Shown: positions 41,504 to 50,586 of the stretch, one piece after another
Position numbering within the stretch: the first letter of the stretch is position 1
Layout: the number at the start of each line of letters is the position of its first letter
From: Halospina denitrificans
GTDB lineage: Bacteria > Pseudomonadota > Gammaproteobacteria > Pseudomonadales > Oleiphilaceae
Reading direction: 5' to 3'
Assembly (NCBI RefSeq): GCF_004364635.1
Contig: NZ_SOAX01000007.1
Span: 124,001 to 188,000 of the forward strand
Length of the DNA stretch: 64,000 nt
Program-made: the position numbers and the translations under genes
The notes under the pieces: model-generated
Told to the model about the DNA's origin: nothing
The model's database searches: none
Seen by the model: only the letters and a program-made list of their open reading frames with translations

Positions 41504-43447
41504 TCAGTTACCGGCTCCGATCTGCTCCAGGTATTGCGTGAACCGGATATGCTCATACGTGATCATGGCGTCCAGATTGGTTCCACTTATATCCCGCTCA
41601 CCGCCCTCGCTATCCGGGCAATAAGTACCAAAGCCACTCTCGGTCTTTCGCAGGGAGCGAAGCAGGTCCGGCTGTTGCTCTGATAACAGCCCCTCGCTGG
41701 TGTCGTCATAATATTCATAATCCCAGCGACTCGTCGGGTCTCCATTGTTTGGCAAGCGCTCTACTGAAAGAACCCGGAACCGGGGTCCGGGCTCATCAGA
41801 TTCCCGGCGATGGCCATAATAGTTTTCAGTCGCAACTGTTTCACCATTGCCATCTTTAACGGTCACTTCCACCTTGGCATTGGCGACGCGGTCATTGGGC
41901 GCACTGAAATTCGGCTCACCGCATTCCGAGAACCCGGTAATTGTCCGATTGCGCTCTTGCCCATTGGAAAGATTGTAGACCCGGAAATCGATCGTGCTTT
42001 CGTACCCATCGTTGGCCGGCTCTTCAATAAGCCAATCGGGCGGATTGCCATTGCCATCAACACGCTCCACCGCACTGATACGAGTATTTTCTTCAAGTTC
42101 TTCAACGGTGGAGACACGGTAGAAACGATCCGCATCCTCCGGCTCATAGTCCGCCAGACTACCAAGGCCGACCGTATCAAACCGCAATGACTGCAGACTC
42201 GCCAGGTTACCGTCCTTACTCCAGCTCCAGTCGAAAAGGAATCGTTCATCAGGACTGTCAGTCGTATCTACCGCGCCAGGGACCGGATCATCCAGATCAA
42301 ACCCCACTCCAAGCTGAGCACCCTGATCCGCCATACGGCCGCTTTCATTGGCGAGACGCGTCACAAATTCCATGGATGGGGCCACATGCCCACGCACAGT
42401 AGCGCGGCGCAACACTGTTCCCAAACCGTAGTCATACCGGCTGGCGCCAGCCTGGCGTGCTCCGTCCGGAACCTCGCCCAAGTCACCCAAGGTAAAGGGG
42501 TCCCCTCCGTCTACCGGCAGGTAAAGCCTTTGCTCACGAAGCAGCCAGGGGTCGCTAAGGTCGGGGTTAAAACTTCTGACGCTCTCAAGTTCGGGAAGCT
42601 GAAAACCATCAACACCCCCGTTTACCTGGATTGCTTCATCAACCTCCCCGAGAATCGGTTTTGCCTGATCCAGCAGAATGGAACCAATCACCGCCAGATC
42701 CTTTTTGGCAAATATCGCTGGGCTAGAAAGTTCATCGGGCGATTCAGCCCCTCCTAGATCCCGCACAAGCTCATTAATATCACCAGGAACCTGTTTTTGG
42801 ATAAGACGCCGTAAAGCGCGAGCATAAAAAGGGACCCGCTCGGCGCCGCTTACCAGATAATCGGAATAAACCCCGATGGCTTCCTCAGTACCGCTCAACC
42901 GATTATTGATCTCGGTACCGGCTCTGCTGACCGCCTCGCCAATTTCGATGCTGTTCTCACCGCGAACCTCAAGTCCCTGAAGACGCCGCCACGTCTCCGC
43001 CATGGTCGTGAAGGGCGTCACCAGTTCCACACCGGGAGGAGCCAGGAGAAAAAAAGCTTGATCAACGGTATCCCCCTGCCCATTCCTCGTAAAACCGGGA
43101 ATGGCAGTGGCCATAAGAGGAAATTCACGGGGGTTAATGTCAGCTTCATCTTTACCCGTCTGAAACCCGGTTATATCCAGCTCAAAACGCCCTTCGGCAT
43201 TGGTGAACGCGCCCGGCTCATCGTCATCAAACTGACCGTCGGCATCCCTATCGAGCCAGACCAGGGCGTTTTCCAGCTTACCGTTCATAACCCGGCCATG
43301 GTAACGATCTGGATCATTGTTACTGATGGGACTAGCCAGGGATTGAATGTCCTCCTCGAACTCATCGGAACTTTCTTCCCTGAGGCAGCCGGCAAGGCCA
43401 ATCACGACCATGGCAAGAAGGCCGATCTGGAGAATGCGTTTGTTCAT
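41504..43447 (-). CDS. Uncharacterised large lipoprotein
   Basis: A 647-residue lipoprotein with lipobox GLAGC (Cys21), Leu at +2. After an acidic linker comes a beta-sandwich-like segment (VMNGKLENALVWLDRDADGQFDDDE, followed by AFTNAEGRFELD), resembling carboxypeptidase-regulatory or cadherin-like repeats with an EF-hand-type Ca loop DRDADGQFDDDE. The middle is helical, the C-terminal 250 residues beta-rich and free of known catalytic motifs. No enzyme family is recognised. It is a single gene 106 bases upstream of the acyl-CoA dehydrogenase stop in the same direction and 57 bases beyond the tRNA promoter region. A surface or periplasmic role is inferred. Confidence 0.75.
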   Translation of the reverse strand: MNKRILQIGLLAMVVIGLAGCLREESSDEFEEDIQSLASPISNNDPDRYHGRVMNGKLENALVWLDRDADGQFDDDEPGAFTNAEGRFELDITGFQTGKDEADINPREFPLMATAIPGFTRNGQGDTVDQAFFLLAPPGVELVTPFTTMAETWRRLQGLEVRGENSIEIGEAVSRAGTEINNRLSGTEEAIGVYSDYLVSGAERVPFYARALRRLIQKQVPGDINELVRDLGGAESPDELSSPAIFAKKDLAVIGSILLDQAKPILGEVDEAIQVNGGVDGFQLPELESVRSFNPDLSDPWLLREQRLYLPVDGGDPFTLGDLGEVPDGARQAGASRYDYGLGTVLRRATVRGHVAPSMEFVTRLANESGRMADQGAQLGVGFDLDDPVPGAVDTTDSPDERFLFDWSWSKDGNLASLQSLRFDTVGLGSLADYEPEDADRFYRVSTVEELEENTRISAVERVDGNGNPPDWLIEEPANDGYESTIDFRVYNLSNGQERNRTITGFSECGEPNFSAPNDRVANAKVEVTVKDGNGETVATENYYGHRRESDEPGPRFRVLSVERLPNNGDPTSRWDYEYYDDTSEGLLSEQQPDLLRSLRKTESGFGTYCPDSEGGERDISGTNLDAMITYEHIRFTQYLEQIGAGN

Positions 43448-43552
43448 GAGTGCGCCACCCGTCGCGTTGTCTGGGTCATTTCCCTGACGCGACTGTACCG
43501 GACGCGGGCGGCGCTTACCTTGATACGCTTGGCATTTGTGAAACGCGGATGC

Positions 43553-44692
43553 TCAGAAGGAGCGGGCGACGATCTCCTTCATGATCTCGTTGGTCCCGGC
43601 GTAGATACGCTGCACCCGCGCGTCGGCCCAGGCCCTGGCGATGGGGTATTCCCACATGTAGCCGTAACCGCCGAACAACTGCAGGCACTCATCCATGACC
43701 CGGCATTGCAGGTCGGTGGTCCACTGTTTGAGCATGGCGGCGGTCTGGACGTCGAGCTTGCCATCCAGATGCAGCTCCAGGCACCGGTCCACGAAGGTGC
43801 GGCCCGCCGTGATGTCGGCCTTGAGCTCAGCCAGCTTGAAGCGGGTATTCTGGAAGCCGATGACAGGTTTGCCGAAGGCCTTGCGCTCTTTGGTGTAGTC
43901 CAGCGTCCACTGGAAGGCCCCCTCGCAGGCGGCCAGCGCCACCAGACCCACGAGCAGACGTTCCTGGGGCAGCTCCTGCATCAGCTGCATAAAGCCCTGC
44001 CCTTCGCTGCTGCCCAGCAGGTTTTCAGCAGGGACCTTTACGTCCTGGAAGAACAGCTCCGAGGTGTCCTGGGCCTTCATGCCGACCTTTTCCAGGTTGC
44101 GCCCCTTGGCGAAGCCTTCCCAGTCGGCTTCTACCAGGAAGAGACTGGTGCCCTTGGCACCCTCTTTCGGGTCGGTCTTGGCAACCACGATCACCAGGTC
44201 CGCCATCTGGCCATTGGTGATAAAGGTCTTGGACCCATTGAGTAGATAGTGATCGCCATTTTTCACCGCGGTGGTACGAATGCTCTGCAGATCGCTGCCG
44301 GCGCCGGGTTCTGTCATGGCAATAGCGGTGATCATCTCACCTCGGGCCATCTTAGGGAGGTACTTCTGCTTCTGTTCCTCGGTGCCGTAGTGGAGGATGT
44401 AGGGCGCGACAATGTCCGAGTGCAGGAAGAAGCCGATGCCGGAGAGGCCCAGCCGACTGACCTCTTCCATCACCACGGCGCTGTAGCGGAAGTCGACCCC
44501 GGCACCACCGTATTCCTCCGGCACGTTGGGGCAAAGCAGACCCAGCTCGGCGGCCTTGGTCCAGAGCTCGCGACTGACCTGGCCGTCCTTTTCCCACTGG
44601 CCGTGGTGGGGAACGGCTTCATGCTCAAGAAAGCGGGTAACGGTGTCACGGAACTGGTTGTGGTCGCTGTCGAAGAGAGGGCGAGAGATCAT
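43553..44692 (-). CDS. Acyl-CoA dehydrogenase, long-chain/isovaleryl type
   Basis: A 379-residue FAD enzyme of fatty-acid or branched-chain acyl-CoA oxidation. Motifs: AIAMTEPGAGSDLQSIRTTA, LNGSKTFITNGQMADLVIVVAKTD, KVGMKAQDTSELFFQDVKVP, ERKAFGKPVIGFQNTRFKLAEL and the C-terminal RVQRIYAGTNEIMKEIVARSF. Where MCAD has catalytic Glu there is Ala (residue 365), so the base should be the alternative Glu used by long-chain and isovaleryl enzymes. GGAG precedes the ATG. It is unlinked to other beta-oxidation genes; its substrate is open. Confidence 0.92.
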   Translation of the reverse strand: MISRPLFDSDHNQFRDTVTRFLEHEAVPHHGQWEKDGQVSRELWTKAAELGLLCPNVPEEYGGAGVDFRYSAVVMEEVSRLGLSGIGFFLHSDIVAPYILHYGTEEQKQKYLPKMARGEMITAIAMTEPGAGSDLQSIRTTAVKNGDHYLLNGSKTFITNGQMADLVIVVAKTDPKEGAKGTSLFLVEADWEGFAKGRNLEKVGMKAQDTSELFFQDVKVPAENLLGSSEGQGFMQLMQELPQERLLVGLVALAACEGAFQWTLDYTKERKAFGKPVIGFQNTRFKLAELKADITAGRTFVDRCLELHLDGKLDVQTAAMLKQWTTDLQCRVMDECLQLFGGYGYMWEYPIARAWADARVQRIYAGTNEIMKEIVARSF

Positions 44693-44965
44693 CTATGGGC
44701 TCCGGTGTTGTCCATTCGCGCTCAGTGTCGCGGGGCGCCGGCATTGCCACAATGACCAAAACCATCAATCCGGTTGGCCTGATCGCCTAACGGCTCCCCC
44801 GGCCTGAGGATTGCGGATCCCGGCCGCCGTGCCCCAGACAGAACCACCCGTTCACAATATGACCCAAAGACCTCCGCGGAAGGAGTGGAAGTTTTCGTTC
44901 GATTGGGTGGCTCATGCGCCTGCAGTATGCTTCAGTGACCAGCATCGTCCGGCTGGAGAACCTTC

Positions 44966-45421
44966 ATGACAATGGCTGAAAAACTCTGCCTCAGCGCTGC
45001 CTTCATTTTCTTTATGACCGGTCTGCTCACCGGTGTCTGGAAATGGGTGCATATACGGCGTTCCAGCAGGGCCAGCGCGCCCCGGTATGTGGACATCGCC
45101 CACCGCAGCTCGCTGCTCTACAGTTTCGCGGCCCTGCTGTTGGGTGCGTTTGCACGCCTTAGCGTGTTTCCGGACTGGATCAACAGCCTTTCAGTCGTCG
45201 CTGCCCTGGCCTTTTTTGCTCTGGCCATTGCCAGCTACATCCTGCACGGGATCCTCCAGGACACCAGCAACCAGTTCCGGCAACCTCACCTTCTGGGCCG
45301 GTTCACTCTGCCTTCCTGGGTGATGACCATGAGCATGGTGCTGCTGATTTTCGCGGAGGTCGTTGGCACCCTGATCGTGGGAACCGGCGCATTGATCGGC
45401 ATCTGGGGACCCGAATTCTGA
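44966..45421 (+). CDS. Small four-helix membrane protein of unknown function
   Basis: A 151-residue inner-membrane protein with hydrophobic segments at about 6-27, 48-67, 73-93 and 118-145. The cytoplasmic loops contain WVHIRRSSRASAPRYVDIAHRSSLLYSF and QDTSNQFRQPHLLGRF, with His residues that recur in this kind of protein. GGAG lies ahead of the ATG. No family is recognised. It is followed in the opposite direction by the SRPBCC gene. The 273 bases before it hold no gene or clear promoter. Confidence 0.65.
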   Translation: MTMAEKLCLSAAFIFFMTGLLTGVWKWVHIRRSSRASAPRYVDIAHRSSLLYSFAALLLGAFARLSVFPDWINSLSVVAALAFFALAIASYILHGILQDTSNQFRQPHLLGRFTLPSWVMTMSMVLLIFAEVVGTLIVGTGALIGIWGPEF

Positions 45422-45479
45422 ATCACCCCTTCTGAATCAGAAGAGCTGGCCAGCCTGTGCGTCAGAAGGGTCGGCGCCA

Positions 45480-46010
45480 TCAGGGTGACCAACATGACTC
45501 CGGTTCTGCTAAAGCCTCGTCGAACTGCTGCCGGGACTCCTTGAATCGCGCTATCGGGAAATTGATCGAGACCCCTTCCAGCGCGGCCTCCAGCATCTGC
45601 AGGTGCGCATCCCAGCCAGCGGCACTGAGGGTAATGCGATCGTCGGGCAGCAGTTCCAGTGTCAGGCTCAGCCTCGTCACGCCGCCTCCAGGCTGCAGCA
45701 GCCAGCGGATGGGCCGCTGCGGCCTATCGCCGTTGCTCCAGGAATAGGCCAGGCGCCGTTCGTGCTCCAGGGTTAGCAGATGGGAATCAATGGGTTCACC
45801 GCTCATCTCGAACTCAATCCGGACCCGCCCGCCGGGGCTCAGCTCAATCTCCCCGGGCGCCAGCCATTCACGCAGGTACTGCGATTCGGTCAGCCATGCC
45901 CAGACCCGCTCCGGTGGATGCACCAGTTCCCGCGCCAGCGTGACCTGCCAACCGCCGTCAACCTGCTCGAACGCCGCGCGCTCAGTGGTAATTACTATTT
46001 CATCGCTCAT
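45480..46010 (-). CDS. SRPBCC / AHSA1-domain protein
   Basis: A 176-residue START-like helix-grip protein of the AHSA1 (Aha1 C-terminal) family. Features: ELVHPPERVWAWLTESQYLREWLAPGEIELSPGGRVRIEF, then LAYSWSNGD, GGVTRLSLTLELLPDD and AAGWDAHLQMLEAALEG. Such proteins bind hydrophobic ligands; the ligand is unknown. It is a single gene in a run of accessory genes. Confidence 0.8.
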   Translation of the reverse strand: MSDEIVITTERAAFEQVDGGWQVTLARELVHPPERVWAWLTESQYLREWLAPGEIELSPGGRVRIEFEMSGEPIDSHLLTLEHERRLAYSWSNGDRPQRPIRWLLQPGGGVTRLSLTLELLPDDRITLSAAGWDAHLQMLEAALEGVSINFPIARFKESRQQFDEALAEPESCWSP

Positions 46011-46073
46011 CGATGTGACCCTCCAGAAAGCATGCAGTATTGAGCTATCGCCAGCTTACGCGAATCGGAAGCG

Positions 46074-46334
46074 TCACCACTTGATGACTATCAAACCCGC
46101 TAAGGCCGTCTCTGTGAGATCCGCGAACAGCACATTGTTTTCCAGTTCCACGGGCTGGTTTGCTATGCCGTTCATCCCACGAGCCAGCATCGGAAACACC
46201 ACTTCCTCTTCCTTCTGCATAGGCGTCTCGAGGGCGTCTTCCATCTGGATCAGGTGGCTCGCCAGTCCGGAGGGACACTCAACGTGGCCGCCATGAACCC
46301 GCTCCTCCCGTTTCGCGGTACGGAGCTGATCCAA
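46074..46334 (-). pseudogene. Remnant of RIC/YtfE-DnrN di-iron Fe-S repair protein
   Basis: About 60 residues match the centre of YtfE/ScdA/DnrN proteins: LRTAKREERVHGGHVECP, SGLASHLIQMEDALETPMQKEEEVVFPML and ARGMNGIANQP, including the HxExP-type His and the HMQKEE iron-ligand segment (with the His changed to Pro). The N-terminal DUF542 domain and first hemerythrin helix are missing: an in-frame TAA lies at 46344-46346, just before the match begins. After QP the family's MRHEHD segment is replaced by unrelated residues to the stop. An AT-rich patch (46333-46373) abuts the 5' break. It is unlikely to fold or bind iron. Confidence 0.65.
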
Positions 46335-46474
46335 ATATTTATATTAATGTATTTTTGTTAAATCCTTATGAGGAGTAAGGCAAGGCGCCCATAAAACTTG
46401 ATGGATTCAGCCGCACTACCGCAGCCCGTGCGTCATAATGCAGAGTGTGCCGCCCTTTCCTTGAGGATATTTTC

Positions 46475-47629
46475 ATGAGCAACACCCGCAATCCGGACTG
46501 GAATCCACGGGATCCGGCCATACTGCATCAGCCGCTGAAAGCATATGACCGCATGCGCTGTGAATGCCCCGTGGCCTGGAGCGACTACCAGCACTGGTCG
46601 CTTTTCCGTCATGCGGACGTGATGCGGGTATTGCATGAGCCGGAAACCTTCTCCAACACCGTTTCCCAGCACCTGTCGGTTCCCAATGGCATGGACCCGC
46701 CGGAACACGGGCGTTACCGGGCCATCATCGAGCCCTACTTCAGCCCGGATGCCATGGCGCGGTTTGAGCCGGAGTGCCGCCGCATCGCGCGGGAGCTGGT
46801 TCAGTCCCTCCCTGAACAGGGCGAGGTGGATGTGATCCCGGCCTTTGCGGAGGATTTTGCGCTGCGCATCCAATGCGCTTTTATGGGCTGGCGCTCGGAT
46901 CTCCACGAACCGCTACGCGAATGGCTGCACCGCAACCTGGCCGCCACCCTTTCCGGCGACCGCGAGGCCATGGCCCAGGTGGCCGTGGACTTCGACAGCA
47001 CCATTCGCTCGCTGCTGGCGGAACGCCGCGAAGCCGGCAACCAGGCGCCTGCCGACACCACCACGGCGCTGATGAATGAAACCGTGAATGGCCGCTCGCT
47101 GAGCGATGAGGAGCTGGTCAGCATCCTGCGCAACTGGACGGTCGGCGAGCTGGGCACGATCAGCGCCAGTGTCGGCATTGTGCTGCATGCCCTGGCTGGC
47201 GATGCGGTATTGCGGGAGCGAATTACCGCCCAACCGGAAACCTTGAATGCCACCATTGATGAACTGTTGCGCCGGGACGCACCGCTGATGTCGAACCGCC
47301 GCGTTACCACCTGCCCGGTGACCCTCGGCGGGCGCCGGATCGAGGCCGGCGAGCGCATCACCCTGCTATGGGCGGCCGCCAACCGGGACGAGGCAGTGTT
47401 TGGTGATCCGGATGCCATCAGACCCGAGGCGAATGCCTCCAGTAACCTGCTCTACGGCGCCGGCATTCACGTCTGCCCCGGTGCGCCCCTGGCGCGGCTG
47501 GAGCTGGGCACCCTGTTCGAGGAGCTGCTGTACTGGCGGCCCCGATTCCGCCATGCCAGCGGCGCTGAGCCGCGCCGTGCGCACTACCCGGCCGGCGGCT
47601 TCGCGTCACTCAAACTGGCGTTCGGCTGA
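46475..47629 (+). CDS. Cytochrome P450
   Basis: A 384-residue soluble P450. The haem loop is LLYGAGIHVCPGAPLARLEL with Cys334; the ExxR helix is TIDELLRRDAP (Glu-x-x-Arg); the start TRNPDWNPRDPAILHQPLKAYDRMRCECPVAWSD fits bacterial three-component enzymes. The I-helix reads NWTVGELGTISASVG, unlike the canonical AGxD/ET. ATG at 46475 is preferred over the 46445 frame because GAGG stands ahead. No ferredoxin or reductase gene adjoins. A substrate such as an alkane, fatty acid or terpenoid cannot be assigned; CYP153 traits were not evident. Confidence 0.85.
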   Translation: MSNTRNPDWNPRDPAILHQPLKAYDRMRCECPVAWSDYQHWSLFRHADVMRVLHEPETFSNTVSQHLSVPNGMDPPEHGRYRAIIEPYFSPDAMARFEPECRRIARELVQSLPEQGEVDVIPAFAEDFALRIQCAFMGWRSDLHEPLREWLHRNLAATLSGDREAMAQVAVDFDSTIRSLLAERREAGNQAPADTTTALMNETVNGRSLSDEELVSILRNWTVGELGTISASVGIVLHALAGDAVLRERITAQPETLNATIDELLRRDAPLMSNRRVTTCPVTLGGRRIEAGERITLLWAAANRDEAVFGDPDAIRPEANASSNLLYGAGIHVCPGAPLARLELGTLFEELLYWRPRFRHASGAEPRRAHYPAGGFASLKLAFG

Positions 47630-47648
47630 ATCCTGAAACCCGGACGCT

Positions 47649-48413
47649 TCAGCGGATTTCACCACTGCGCATGCGGTAGAACTGCTGTGCGGTGCGACCG
47701 CTTCGCCCGCCCCGGGCCAACGCAAACTGCAGCGCTTCCCGATGCAGGGCTTCGCGGTCCTGCACGTCCGGAAAAAGCGCATCCACCGCTTCCAGGTAGA
47801 CCTCTTCGCGGAAGGGATAGAAGGACAGCCAGAGGCCAAAACGGTCGGACAGCGAAATCTGCTCCTCCACCGCCTCCGAGGGGTGGATCTCGCCATCTTC
47901 CATGGTGGTGTTGCGGTTGTCGCTGAAATACTCCGGCATCAGGTGACGGCGGTTGGAGGTGGCATAGACGCGCACGTTTTCCGGCGGCAGCTCGATGGAG
48001 CCCTCAAGGACACTCTTTAGCGGCTTGTAGGCCGGGTCGCCATCGCCGAAGGACAGGTCGTCGCAGTAGATGATGAACCGCTCCGGGCGCTGGCGGATAT
48101 CATCGACGATTTCCGGGAGGTGGACCAGGTCTTCCTTGTCCACCTCGATCACCCGCAGTCCCTGCTCCCGGTAGCGGTTCAGCAGGGCCTTGACCAGGGA
48201 CGACTTGCCGGTGCCCCGGGAGCCCCAGAGCAACGCGTGGTTGGCCGGCTTTCCGGCCAGGAAGCGTTCGGTATTGTGGGCCAGCTTTTCCTTCTGGGTG
48301 TCGATGCCGTGAAGGTCCTCCCAGCGGATCGGGTCCGGCGCTTCCACCGGGCGCAGGCCCTGGCGATAACGGCGCCAGATGGCGGCCGGTACGATCTTCC
48401 AGTCAATCTCCAT
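47649..48413 (-). CDS. DUF815 AAA-type ATPase
   Basis: A 254-residue ATP-binding protein of the DUF815 family (WEDLHGIDTQKEKLAHNTERFLAGKPANHALLWGSRGTGKSSLVKALLN). Walker A is WGSRGTGKSS near residue 63; Walker B-like IIYCDDLSFG follows; sensor residues in ATSNRRHLMPE and an Arg near the end complete the AAA pattern. Its role is unknown. It overlaps ubiX by 11 bases and so belongs to the mpl-ubiX unit. Confidence 0.88.
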   Translation of the reverse strand: MEIDWKIVPAAIWRRYRQGLRPVEAPDPIRWEDLHGIDTQKEKLAHNTERFLAGKPANHALLWGSRGTGKSSLVKALLNRYREQGLRVIEVDKEDLVHLPEIVDDIRQRPERFIIYCDDLSFGDGDPAYKPLKSVLEGSIELPPENVRVYATSNRRHLMPEYFSDNRNTTMEDGEIHPSEAVEEQISLSDRFGLWLSFYPFREEVYLEAVDALFPDVQDREALHREALQFALARGGRSGRTAQQFYRMRSGEIR

Positions 48414-49065
48414 CGGGAATGTCGCTTTTACTACGGCTGGATTTCATGGCGGCCCGGGCCTCGCCCCAGCGGGCGACCAGGGACTGATCCAGATCCAGGT
48501 GGTCCATGAGTCGGGCGACAATGAAGTTCACCAGATCCCCTACCGTGGCCGGCTCGTGATAGAAGCCGGGGCTGGCCGGCATGATGATGGCCCCCATGCG
48601 CGTGAGTCGCAGCATGTTATCAAGATGGACTTCTGAATAGGGAGACTCGCGTGGGACCAGGATCAGCTGGCGCTTCTCCTTGAGTGCCACATCGCCCGCG
48701 CGTTCAATGAGGTTGTCGCTGGCACCGTTGGCCAGCGCCGAGAGAGTGCCGGTGCTGCAGGGGCAGATCACCAGCGGCGCCTTTGGCCCCGAGCCCGAGG
48801 CGGGCGGCGCGAACCAGTCCTCCCGCCCGAACACCTGGAGCTGGCCCGGCTCAGCCCCGTAGCGCTCTTCGAGGTACTGCTGCATGGCATCCGGGCTGCC
48901 CGGCAGGCGCAGGTCCGTCTCCGTGCTGATCACCACCTGCGCCGCCCGCGAGACCATGAAGCGTACCTGACAGCCTGCCGCAATCATCTCCTCAAGCAGG
49001 CGCAGGCCATAGGGGGCGCCCGAAGCGCCGGTCATGGCAAGGTTGATCACGCGTGATTCAGCCAA
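48403..49065 (-). CDS. ubiX: Flavin prenyltransferase UbiX
   Basis: A 220-residue enzyme that attaches a dimethylallyl group to FMN to make the prenylated flavin cofactor of UbiD. Motifs: NLAMTGASGAPYGLRLLEEM, VICPCSTGTLSALANGASDNLIERAGDVALKE, LILVPRESPYSEVHLDNMLRL and PASPGFYHEP. Its start overlaps mpl by 8 bases, an arrangement seen in Pseudomonas relatives. ubiD is not in the window. Confidence 0.94.
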   Translation of the reverse strand: MAESRVINLAMTGASGAPYGLRLLEEMIAAGCQVRFMVSRAAQVVISTETDLRLPGSPDAMQQYLEERYGAEPGQLQVFGREDWFAPPASGSGPKAPLVICPCSTGTLSALANGASDNLIERAGDVALKEKRQLILVPRESPYSEVHLDNMLRLTRMGAIIMPASPGFYHEPATVGDLVNFIVARLMDHLDLDQSLVARWGEARAAMKSSRSKSDIPDGD

Positions 49066-50431
49066 AACAGGTCTCCAGCTGCTTTACCAGTTGCTCACGG
49101 AGGCCGCCCATGCCGCCGTTGCTCATCAGTACAATATGGCAGGGCCTGGGCAGGTCACGGCATACATCCATCACCAGTTCCTCCATAACCGAGTGGCTGC
49201 TGTGGTTGGGCCCGGCCTGCGCCAGCATGTTCCGAAGCCATTCCTGGGCATCATAGTCGACCCAGATGACCCGGTCGGCCAGCTGCGTGGCCTCCAGGAG
49301 GCGATCGCCGTGGAAGCCCTGGCGCATGGTGTTGGAGCGCGGCTCAACGACCGCTATTACGTTGTCATCCCCCACTTGTTCACGCAGACCATCAAGCGTG
49401 GTGGCAATGGCCGTGGGGTGATGGGCAAAATCGTCGTACAGGCGAATGCCGCCAACATCCGTCAACAGTTCCATCCGCCGTTTCACGCCGCCAAAACGCT
49501 GGAGGGCCGCAATAGCATGATCCGGCGTTACGCCCACGTGCTTGGACGCGGCAATGGCCGCCAGCGCGTTGCGAACATTGTGGTGTCCCGTCAGGTTCCA
49601 GCGCAGCCGCGCCACGGGCTGGTTGTTGTGGATGACCATGAAATCGCTGCCATCACTCTCCATGAGTTCCGCCCGCCAGGCCGAAAGATCCGACTCGCCC
49701 CCTACCGACGTGGTCTGGATGGGCGTCCAGCAGCCGCGCGCAAGGGCCAGATCCAGATGCCGGTCACGCGCCGGACGCACGATCAGCCCGGTTGCAGGCA
49801 CGGTTCGCACCAGGTGGTGGAACTGCTTCTCGATGTCCTCAATGGAATCAAAGATGTCCGCGTGGTCAAACTCCAGGTTATTGAGGATCAGCGTGCGGGG
49901 CCGGTAATGGATGAACTTGGAGCGTTTGTCGAAGAAGGCGCTGTCGTACTCGTCCGCTTCAATCACGAAGAAGTCGGAGGAGCCCAGTCGTGCCGAGTGC
50001 TCAAAGTCATTGGGGACACCGCCGATCAGGTATCCCGGATCAAAACCGGCCTGGTCCAGGATCCAGAGCATCATGGAGGCGGTGGTGGTCTTGCCGTGGG
50101 TCCCGGCGGCCGCCAGCACCCAGCGATTACCGAGCACCTCCCGGGCCAGCCACTCAGGACCGGATACATAAGGGAGGTTGCGGTTGAGCACGTACTCCAC
50201 CGCCGGATTGCCGCGTCCCAGGGCATTGCCGACCACGACCTGATCCGGAGCCGGTTTGAGCGCCTCGCGGCTGTACCCCTCGTGCAGCTCAATCCCCGCG
50301 TTCTCGAGCTGTGTGCTCATGGGCGGGTAGACGTTCTCGTCCGAGCCGGTCACGGTATGCCCGAGCTCGCGGGCAAGAATGGCCAGACTTCCCATGAAGG
50401 TGCCACAGATGCCCAGTATATGAATATGCAT
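49058..50431 (-). CDS. mpl: UDP-N-acetylmuramate:L-alanyl-gamma-D-glutamyl-meso-diaminopimelate ligase
   Basis: A 457-residue Mur-family ligase of peptidoglycan recycling that joins the recovered tripeptide to UDP-MurNAc. It begins MHIHILGICGTFMGSLAIL, has the ATP loop AAAGTHGKTTTASMMLWIL and the Mpl hallmark EADEYDSAFFDKRSKFIHYRPRTLILNNLEFDHADIF. Length matches the family and excludes MurC. First gene of the mpl-ubiX-DUF815 unit; 155 bases separate it from the divergent phosphofructokinase gene. Confidence 0.96.
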   Translation of the reverse strand: MHIHILGICGTFMGSLAILARELGHTVTGSDENVYPPMSTQLENAGIELHEGYSREALKPAPDQVVVGNALGRGNPAVEYVLNRNLPYVSGPEWLAREVLGNRWVLAAAGTHGKTTTASMMLWILDQAGFDPGYLIGGVPNDFEHSARLGSSDFFVIEADEYDSAFFDKRSKFIHYRPRTLILNNLEFDHADIFDSIEDIEKQFHHLVRTVPATGLIVRPARDRHLDLALARGCWTPIQTTSVGGESDLSAWRAELMESDGSDFMVIHNNQPVARLRWNLTGHHNVRNALAAIAASKHVGVTPDHAIAALQRFGGVKRRMELLTDVGGIRLYDDFAHHPTAIATTLDGLREQVGDDNVIAVVEPRSNTMRQGFHGDRLLEATQLADRVIWVDYDAQEWLRNMLAQAGPNHSSHSVMEELVMDVCRDLPRPCHIVLMSNGGMGGLREQLVKQLETCFG

Positions 50432-50586
50432 GATCGGTACGCCTGGCTGCCTTAATGTGAACCTGATCCGGTATGGTATTGGAATTGCCGTTCAAACCCA
50501 ATCAGCAGTCGCATGGATCATGCACTGAGCAACGCTTTCAAGTATCATGCGCGCAATTCACGTGATCGCAGGAGGCTCAAATCATC

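Noticed and set aside
44693-44965. The 273-base gap before the four-helix membrane protein examined for a small gene or RNA
   Set aside because: Only short frames without ribosome sites and no convincing promoter or strong structure were found.
49034-50455. A 473-codon plus-strand frame opposite mpl
   Set aside because: Complement of a well-supported Mur ligase gene with no independent evidence.
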